Of a DNA stretch of 25,830 nt, positions 21,448-25,830 are shown piece by piece. The stretch covers positions 1 to 25,830 of the IMG/VR virus record IMGVR_UViG_3300030101_003003; one strand, written 5' to 3'. The position numbers and the translations under genes are program-made. The stretch comes from a virus. Position 1 is the first letter of the stretch, and each line of letters opens with the position of its first letter. Under the pieces are notes generated by a model that saw only the letters and a program-made list of their open reading frames with translations, ran no database searches and was not told where the DNA came from.

Positions 21448-21645
21448 CTAACTATAATTAATTACTAACCTTATGCTTTCCACTGTATCTATCCAAAAGA
21501 AGGTGAGATAGCCTACAAAACCAAATGCGATTAAAAAGAAAGATACTAATGTATATCTTTTCCAATTTTCTTGTAACAAATCTATCGTATTATCAACAAA
21601 ATTAAATACTTTTTGTCTTTTAGATATTTTCTTTTTTCTTGCCAT
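21448..21645 (-). CDS. 65-residue single-pass membrane protein
   Basis: A very basic N-terminus (MARKKKISKRQKVF) is followed by a helix and then a transmembrane segment (YTLVSFFLIAFGFVGYLTFF, about 31-50). The basic end would favour the cytoplasm. It sits between an unknown gene and the adenine methyltransferase on the minus strand. The upstream bases contain only a weak GGAAA. Function unknown. Confidence 0.6.
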   Translation of the reverse strand: MARKKKISKRQKVFNFVDNTIDLLQENWKRYTLVSFFLIAFGFVGYLTFFWIDTVESIRLVINYS

Positions 21646-21678
21646 AATTAATTTCCATTTCGTAAGTTTTTTTATTCT

Positions 21679-22212
21679 TCAATAATTCCTTGAAAATTTT
21701 ATATCGCCTTTGTAATTTCGTTGATAATGTATTGCACCAACCATAAACCCAACAGGAAACCCATGAGTATTACCAGTGCCTAAATTAACAATTTCTTTTA
21801 CATCGCCATATTTCATAACTGATTGGTCGTTGCCTTTTGATTTGAACAATTTAGAAAAGGGCACAAACATCACAACATTGTCTGCAACTTCAAATGCCTT
21901 GTCTAAAAAATCATCGAATATACTATAAGGGGGATTAGTAATTATCCAATCGACTTTACCATTGTAATTAAAGAAATCTTTGCCTTCTGATATTTCACAC
22001 CAATCAACATCTGCAACCTCTACAGATAAACCTTTGAGTCCATGATTGTATTCTTGCATTGCTTTATAAAATGCACCATCGCCACGACAAGGTTCTAACA
22101 TTTTGCCTTGTGGTCCAAAATGTTCAACTATCCACTTTGCTGTGTAATAGGGTGTCATAACAACATCCTGCTTTGTTGCTCGACCTGTTTTGTTCGCAGT
22201 TGTTGGTTTCAC
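21679..22212 (-). CDS. N6-adenine DNA methyltransferase
   Basis: 177 residues from a GTG at 22212, which has GGAGG just upstream. MTPYYTAKWIVEHFGPQ (about 19-35) is the motif X region, KMLEPCRGDGAFYKAM contains the S-adenosylmethionine-binding motif I, and DWIITNPPYSIFDDF at 88-102 carries the N-P-P-Y catalytic motif of N6-adenine enzymes. The protein is short and no separate target-recognition domain is seen. No restriction nuclease is adjacent, so it is an orphan methylase. Such phage enzymes protect DNA from host restriction or alter its regulation. The target sequence cannot be read from here. Confidence 0.85.
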   Translation of the reverse strand: MKPTTANKTGRATKQDVVMTPYYTAKWIVEHFGPQGKMLEPCRGDGAFYKAMQEYNHGLKGLSVEVADVDWCEISEGKDFFNYNGKVDWIITNPPYSIFDDFLDKAFEVADNVVMFVPFSKLFKSKGNDQSVMKYGDVKEIVNLGTGNTHGFPVGFMVGAIHYQRNYKGDIKFSRNY

Positions 22213-22249
22213 TACGCCTCCTCTTTTTTTTTCTTGCCATGTCTATTCC

Positions 22250-22588
22250 TTAATTAAATGCCCAAACAAAGATCGCTAATAACCCAATCAAAGACAATAA
22301 AATAAACGCAATAGAAGTTCTTTCAATAGTCCTACCTAGTTTTTCTAGGTAAATCATATCTTGTTTTGCTCTATAATTTTCGTCCTCGTAAATATACTTG
22401 TCTCGCGGATAAGGCCTTTTAGGCATAGGCTCAAATATTACGTTGTCTATTGAAACTAACTGTTCTTTCTCTATTCTTTTTACTTCTTGCTCTTGGAACT
22501 CGGTCCATTTTTTTCCATACTTTTCATACATAATGTTGTTAAAATCTGCATCTAAAAATGCTTGATCTTCTGTTTTATTTTTTTTCAT
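22250..22588 (-). CDS. C-terminally membrane-anchored protein
   Basis: 112 residues. The first 85 residues are charged (KYGKKWTEFQEQEVKRIEKE, then FEPMPKRPYPRDKYIYEDEN). The C-terminus has one hydrophobic segment (SIAFILLSLIGLLAIFVWAF, about 92-111), so this looks like a tail-anchored protein with its bulk in the cytoplasm. It begins 12 bases after the previous stop with a weak GAGAAA. No family recognised. Confidence 0.6.
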   Translation of the reverse strand: MKKNKTEDQAFLDADFNNIMYEKYGKKWTEFQEQEVKRIEKEQLVSIDNVIFEPMPKRPYPRDKYIYEDENYRAKQDMIYLEKLGRTIERTSIAFILLSLIGLLAIFVWAFN

Positions 22589-22600
22589 AATTGTTTCTCA

Positions 22601-22798
22601 CTATTTAAACTTAGTGCCTACTATGTAGCCACCAATCATTTTGGTTTTAAAGCCCTGGGCTTCCATGATTCTTTTCTCCACTAAACTTTTAGTTAGCCTA
22701 GCGTATTTGCGTTTGCTACGTTTGGTTACTAAACCTTTAGCTTCATCTGGGCAAGACTCTCTCCAAGTTTGTTCAGCTTTTTTCATGTCCATGGTCAT
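22601..22798 (-). CDS. Small basic protein, unknown function
   Basis: 65 residues, rich in Lys and Arg, with KGLVTKRSKRKYARLTKSLV in the centre. It has AAGGGGGG upstream, lying inside the last codons of the previous gene (ERGE plus stop), and overlaps that stop by four bases. Basic charge may mean nucleic-acid binding. No family recognised. Confidence 0.6.
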   Translation of the reverse strand: MTMDMKKAEQTWRESCPDEAKGLVTKRSKRKYARLTKSLVEKRIMEAQGFKTKMIGGYIVGTKFK

Positions 22799-23019
22799 TC
22801 CCCCCTTTCCAATCTTTCAATTAGTTCGTTCGCTCTCTCGTTAGCTTGATCGGCTAACTCATGCAAAGCATCAATTTCTTTTAGTAGCTCGTTTCTGTCT
22901 ATTGGGTTGTTGGTGCTCGGCAGTTGATCTTCACGTTTTTCTATTTCATCGTTGCAAATCAACCGCCATGCACGAGCAGCTTCCCAAGGCTCGAAGTCTA
23001 CTTTTTCTTTTTTACTCAC
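22795..23019 (-). CDS. Small coiled-coil-like protein
   Basis: 74 residues starting at GTG 23019. The N-terminus (FEPWEAARAWRLICNDEIEK) is followed by a Leu/Glu heptad-like stretch (LLKEIDALHELADQANERAN) that suggests a coiled coil. Both ends abut neighbouring genes. There is no good Shine-Dalgarno, so the start is uncertain. Function unknown. Confidence 0.55.
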   Translation of the reverse strand: MSKKEKVDFEPWEAARAWRLICNDEIEKREDQLPSTNNPIDRNELLKEIDALHELADQANERANELIERLERGE

Positions 23020-23023
23020 TAGC

Positions 23024-23239
23024 TTAATGTACTATATTTCTTTTCACGTCGCCTAGGTTTACACCTAGCTTTACGTTGTTAAGATTCTCTATAGACTTCC
23101 ATCTAAGCAAGTCAGCATCCGACAAATCTTTCACCTGGATGTCTTTGTAAGGCATCTGATGTTTGTTTTGCAGATACCGAACAAAGATGTCTTTGACCAC
23201 AGGATAAAGAAAACTGGATATGTGTGTAGGTTTACTCAT
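23024..23239 (-). CDS. Small hypothetical protein
   Basis: 71 residues from ATG 23239, chosen because GGAGGAG precedes it and it overlaps the previous stop (ATGA); a reading frame extending upstream lies inside the previous gene and is unlikely to be used. The protein reads MSKPTHISSFLYPVVKDIFV, then KDIQVKDLSDADLLRWKSIE, mixed helix and strand. No family recognised. Confidence 0.6.
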   Translation of the reverse strand: MSKPTHISSFLYPVVKDIFVRYLQNKHQMPYKDIQVKDLSDADLLRWKSIENLNNVKLGVNLGDVKRNIVH

Positions 23240-23811
23240 ATCTCCTCCAACTTTTCTATGGTGTGAATTTGATCGTCCGGGAAGCCACCTTCGTATTCGT
23301 ATTGCCACCTTACGTTAGCGGACTTACCTTTAGCAAACTCAAAAAATTTTCGGATTACAGGAAAGGGCGGATCCCATGCGGTAAAGAAACTAAAGACTAT
23401 TCTGTCTCCTATAACGCTATGCTTGACCTCCGAAGCTGGCCATTTAGTGCCCCAATTATGTATGCACCACTCATACCAATAAACAGCTCCGTAATCCTTA
23501 ATAAGCCTTTTGACTGTAAAAGCGTCCAATTTATTATCTTGGAGCCATTCTTTTGTTGGTACTTTGGGTAAAGGAAAATCTCCAGGTAAACCGCCAAAAG
23601 CCAAGTCATTGTCTTGTGCGTCTTCAAGATCTTCTAATCTATAGAACACATCGTCCGCGCCGTCATGGACACATTGTATGCCTTTCAACTCGTCTGGCAT
23701 TGGGACTAGATTATTAAAATCAAACGCACCATCCTCGCCATCCATGGCACGCAATATTTCTTTCGGATCTTTGTGTTGTACTGTGACAACATTTTTCACA
23801 TAACTAGGCAT
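23236..23811 (-). CDS. YubB/DUF1281-like (Api92-like) protein
   Basis: 191 residues. Residues 108-160 contain YGAVYWYEWCIHNWGTKW, FSFFTAWDPPFPVIRKF and QYEYEGGFPDDQ, a pattern I know from the YubB ferredoxin-like / DUF1281 (Api92-like) family found in phages and conjugative plasmids. The N-terminal half begins PSYVKNVVTVQHKDPKEILR and has an 'F-D-F-N-x-L-V-P-M-P' segment, also typical of the family. Its function is not established; plasmid members often lie in leading regions with anti-restriction genes. It shares one base of stop/start with the upstream gene and the upstream tail (GGAGCG) forms its ribosome binding site. Confidence 0.75.
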   Translation of the reverse strand: MPSYVKNVVTVQHKDPKEILRAMDGEDGAFDFNNLVPMPDELKGIQCVHDGADDVFYRLEDLEDAQDNDLAFGGLPGDFPLPKVPTKEWLQDNKLDAFTVKRLIKDYGAVYWYEWCIHNWGTKWPASEVKHSVIGDRIVFSFFTAWDPPFPVIRKFFEFAKGKSANVRWQYEYEGGFPDDQIHTIEKLEEI

Positions 23812-24650
23812 TATTTCGCTCCTGATTGTCTTAGTATTTTACGTTCGTCAGCACGTCCGTACCATACTATAGCTTGCATTAATCTTTTTATAACTGTTTG
23901 ATAGCTACACACTTCTTGTTTGGCGTTAGGTGTCATTTTGATACGAAGACCTAAGTTTCTAACTTGTCGTATCGTGTAGCCGTCTCTAAATGCGCTCAGT
24001 TCTTGTGCGTGAACCAAGGCAGACTTAGATCCTGGATTTGGTATTTTAGATTTATGCAGATTAAAAGAAAAAGCAACCGCTCCACAAAGATACTCAAGAT
24101 CGTCGTATGTCAGCTGTGCATAACTACTATAAGGAAGTATAACCTCTGGATTTTCTTCTACCTCCGTTTTAGGCCTACTTTCTTCTGTTGGATGCACGTT
24201 GATGATTTTCTTAATATCTACAATCTTTGTCGGTGATTGTGTTTCATGTGAAACATCCTCAACTTCTTCTTGTTTCACCTCTGGCACTTGTGCCTTTGGT
24301 TCATCAATAGGTTTATCGATTGGAACTGTTTTGCTGGTCACAATAATGTATGGATCTCGGTCAACGAAGCTGACCTCTTTCACGATTTGATGCTTTTCTG
24401 TCACATAAGCGTTATCGTGATGTTTCCATTCACCTGGATTATTAAGCGTTGTTATGTCGACCATACAACCCTCGTTTGTTGTCAAGTTGCCCATCCAAAT
24501 AGCGGTCATGCTATAACCACTCGTATTGTTGTTTTCAACTTTAACGACTTCATACAAATCGTCCTTGATAGGTGTCTTGGACTTTGCTTTGAAGTTGGCA
24601 GTTTTTATTTTTTCAAAGACCATGCCAGGTCTCAAGTTATCTATTTTCAT
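23811..24650 (-). CDS. Two-domain accessory protein, unknown function
   Basis: 279 residues from ATG 24650, which has AGGAG five bases upstream; a GTG two codons earlier is too close to that site. An N-terminal domain (about 1-105) starts IDNLRPGMVFEKIKTANFKA and looks beta-rich. An acidic, Pro/Glu-rich linker (KAQVPEVKQEEVEDVSHETQ) covers 115-175. A C-terminal helical domain carries YDDLEYLCGAVAFSFNLHKS and SAFRDGYTIRQVRNLGLRIK, which could be a DNA- or protein-binding unit. No family recognised. It is the second gene of the minus-strand operon. Confidence 0.65.
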   Translation of the reverse strand: MKIDNLRPGMVFEKIKTANFKAKSKTPIKDDLYEVVKVENNNTSGYSMTAIWMGNLTTNEGCMVDITTLNNPGEWKHHDNAYVTEKHQIVKEVSFVDRDPYIIVTSKTVPIDKPIDEPKAQVPEVKQEEVEDVSHETQSPTKIVDIKKIINVHPTEESRPKTEVEENPEVILPYSSYAQLTYDDLEYLCGAVAFSFNLHKSKIPNPGSKSALVHAQELSAFRDGYTIRQVRNLGLRIKMTPNAKQEVCSYQTVIKRLMQAIVWYGRADERKILRQSGAK

Positions 24651-24652
24651 AG

Positions 24653-24868
24653 TCACTCCTGATTTAATAAATCCGCTAACAACTCATGTCGAATATCACG
24701 ACTCAGTTGTCTCGGAAGTTTGGTTAATATAATCAAGTCCGACACTTTAGGCTTGAACGTCTTATGGAAGTTCGCAGCATGGTCGGCCTCGTCCGTGTAA
24801 CGCCAATGGATTTCTTCTGGATGAAGTTCCGATTGGAAGTGAAAAGAATACCTTTTTGGTTTGTTCAT
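24653..24868 (-). CDS. Small hypothetical protein, first gene of the minus-strand operon
   Basis: 71 residues from ATG 24868, preceded by AAAGGAGAAAAA; an in-frame GTG at 24889 lies upstream of that site and is not preferred. The sequence MNKPKRYSFHFQSELHPEEI has a short strand followed by helices (DEADHAANFHKTFKPKVSDL). It is the promoter-proximal gene of the accessory block and is followed two bases later by the 279-residue protein. No family recognised. Confidence 0.65.
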   Translation of the reverse strand: MNKPKRYSFHFQSELHPEEIHWRYTDEADHAANFHKTFKPKVSDLIILTKLPRQLSRDIRHELLADLLNQE

Positions 24869-24895
24869 TTTTTCTCCTTTGTGTAACACACGACC

Positions 24896-24924
24896 AATAT
24901 ATTGTATGTTGCAAACATTTGCAA
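24896..24924 (-). promoter_or_regulatory. Promoter of the minus-strand accessory operon
   Basis: On the minus strand TTGCAA (24924-24919) and TATATT (24901-24896) are 17 bases apart. The twin TTGCAA element (24909-24924) overlaps the -35 box and spacer. The predicted start lies near 24889, about 20 bases before the ATG at 24868. Confidence 0.55.
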
Positions 24925-24945
24925 ATATTTATTATTCTGTTATTG

Positions 24946-24974
24946 TTGTCTGGTGAGTAACAAAATATTAATTT
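24946..24974 (+). promoter_or_regulatory. Candidate promoter of the cytosine methyltransferase gene
   Basis: TTGTCT (24946-24951) and TAATTT (24969-24974) are 17 bases apart, and AAGGAG stands just before the ATG at 24998. It diverges from the accessory-operon promoter. The boxes fit the consensus only moderately. Confidence 0.4.
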
Positions 24975-24997
24975 ACAATTAAACATAAGGAGTAAAC

Positions 24998-25830
24998 ATG
25001 AAAGTATTAAGTTTGTTTGACGGAATGAGTTGCGGTCAAATCGCACTCTCCAAACTCGGCATCAAAGTCGATAAGTATTACGCGTCTGAGATTGATAAGT
25101 ACGCAATCCAGATTACCCAAAAGAACTTCCCGGACACTGTTCAGCTCGGCGATGTATGTGATATAGACGCCAAAGATTTTATGGACGTGGATCTAATACT
25201 CGCTGGTTCGCCATGCCAAGGATTTAGTTTCGCTGGCAAGCAACTCGCTTTTGACGATCCTAGATCTGCTCTCTTCTTTGAGTTCATACGTCTGCTCAAA
25301 GCAATCAAGCCTAAGTATTTCTTGCTTGAGAACGTGCGTATGAAAAAAGAGTTTCTTGAGGTGATTACTGAACAAGTCTCTTCTTGTTACACCGCAGACG
25401 ATGTAGCACCAGAATACAAAGATATATTCGGTTCCGTAAAAATAGAACCTCACTTCATAAACAGTTCGTTACTGAGCGCTCAATCGAGACAACGCTACTA
25501 CTGGACGAACATACCCAACATCAAACAACCAGAAGACAAAGGTATCGTGTTGCGAGACATCCTCGAATATGAACCTCAAGATCCTACGTTAATGTCGGAT
25601 AACTTCGTGGCTAGACAGATTAAGAATGAAAAGGATGGTTGTCTGATTACCGAAGGCAAAGAAAAGGCAAGCAATCTATCTGCCGAAGAATACGTCAAGA
25701 ACGGAAGGCAAGGCGACTACTTAGCATGCGACGACGATGGCAAACCTATAGCCGACATGGTTGGAAAGAATGGCAAGAAGCTAATCAAAGAAAACCTGGA
25801 CAAAGCCATGACGATTACCGCTAGAGACTA
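24998..25830 (+). CDS. 5-cytosine DNA methyltransferase, C-terminus cut by window edge
   Basis: About 277 residues are visible and the frame is open at the last base. The cytosine-methylase motifs are in order: LSLFDGMSCGQIAL (motif I, S-adenosylmethionine site), LAGSPCQGFSFAG (motif IV, catalytic C73), YFLLENVRMK (motif VI) and LSAQSRQRYYWTNI (motif VIII). The N-terminal layout is closest to Dnmt3-like phage and bacterial Dcm-type enzymes. The target-recognition region begins after motif VIII and is incomplete, so specificity cannot be told. No restriction partner is visible. Its upstream region is divergent from the accessory operon. Confidence 0.85.
   Translation, partial: MKVLSLFDGMSCGQIALSKLGIKVDKYYASEIDKYAIQITQKNFPDTVQLGDVCDIDAKDFMDVDLILAGSPCQGFSFAGKQLAFDDPRSALFFEFIRLLKAIKPKYFLLENVRMKKEFLEVITEQVSSCYTADDVAPEYKDIFGSVKIEPHFINSSLLSAQSRQRYYWTNIPNIKQPEDKGIVLRDILEYEPQDPTLMSDNFVARQIKNEKDGCLITEGKEKASNLSAEEYVKNGRQGDYLACDDDGKPIADMVGKNGKKLIKENLDKAMTITARD

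Noticed and set aside
22206-22240. A gene starting ATGGCAAGA followed by nine A, upstream of the adenine methyltransferase, possibly using slippage on the A run
   Set aside because: It is out of frame with the methyltransferase and would give a short, unconvincing peptide in the wrong frame; the GTG at 22212 has its own GGAGG site.
1-25830. Integrase, transposase, CRISPR array, rRNA or lysis cassette
   Set aside because: None found; there are no regularly spaced long repeats, no tyrosine or serine recombinase motifs, and no endolysin, spanin or clear holin.

Overview
The window looks like part of the genome of a tailed bacteriophage, most likely an uncultured marine podovirus. The evidence is a long co-directional run of virion genes (short-tail stabilisation protein and large glycine/alanine-rich ejection-type proteins), a phage primase-helicase, a terminase small subunit, phage recombination enzymes and many small overlapping genes of unknown function. 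No rRNA, tRNA, integrase, CRISPR array or host metabolic operon is visible. Terminase large subunit, portal, major capsid protein, DNA polymerase and lysis genes are not in the window and must lie outside it.

Layout. (A) 1-11838, plus strand: virion module. It runs from the end of an unknown gene through a DUF115-like Rossmann protein, two small proteins, a P22 gp10-like stabilisation protein, and five consecutive internal/ejection-type proteins (3826-11585), to a small HNH-like basic protein. (B) 11835-12270, minus: two small genes, one a ribbon-helix-helix candidate regulator. (C) 12333-14305, plus: a 2OG-Fe(II) oxygenase, then a train of five small genes; four of the five end in a codon block encoding -EVV that also forms the ribosome binding site of the next gene. 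This block ends in a structured intergenic element and a strong bidirectional terminator. (D) 14447-16347, minus: RecE-like PD-(D/E)XK exonuclease, DUF6378-like protein, and an SSB-like protein with a DEDIPF tail. (E) 16447-21199, plus: Toprim/VirE-type primase-helicase, a small membrane protein, an iteron-bearing spacer, terminase small subunit, a 343-nt non-coding spacer, then an overlapping trio of Holliday-junction-resolvase-like nuclease, SET-domain methyltransferase and PKHD-type 2OG oxygenase. (F) 21177-24868, minus: ten small accessory genes including an N6-adenine methyltransferase and a YubB/Api92-like protein. (G) 24998 to the end, plus: a 5-cytosine DNA methyltransferase cut by the window edge.

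How the parts fit. Block A builds the particle and the DNA-ejection apparatus. Block D with the primase-helicase forms a replication/recombination core (exonuclease, SSB, helicase-primase, resolvase). Blocks F and G look like an early, host-interaction/anti-restriction region driven from a divergent promoter region near 24900-24975. Several intergenic regions carry a recurring TTGCA-N5-TTGCA twin motif or promoters with a TTGCAN -35 box and a 17-bp spacer, suggesting a shared control circuit. The most unusual gene pair is the SET-domain methyltransferase next to a 2OG-Fe(II) oxygenase, a possible phage protein-modification unit. All functional calls are from reading motifs; no database search was run.
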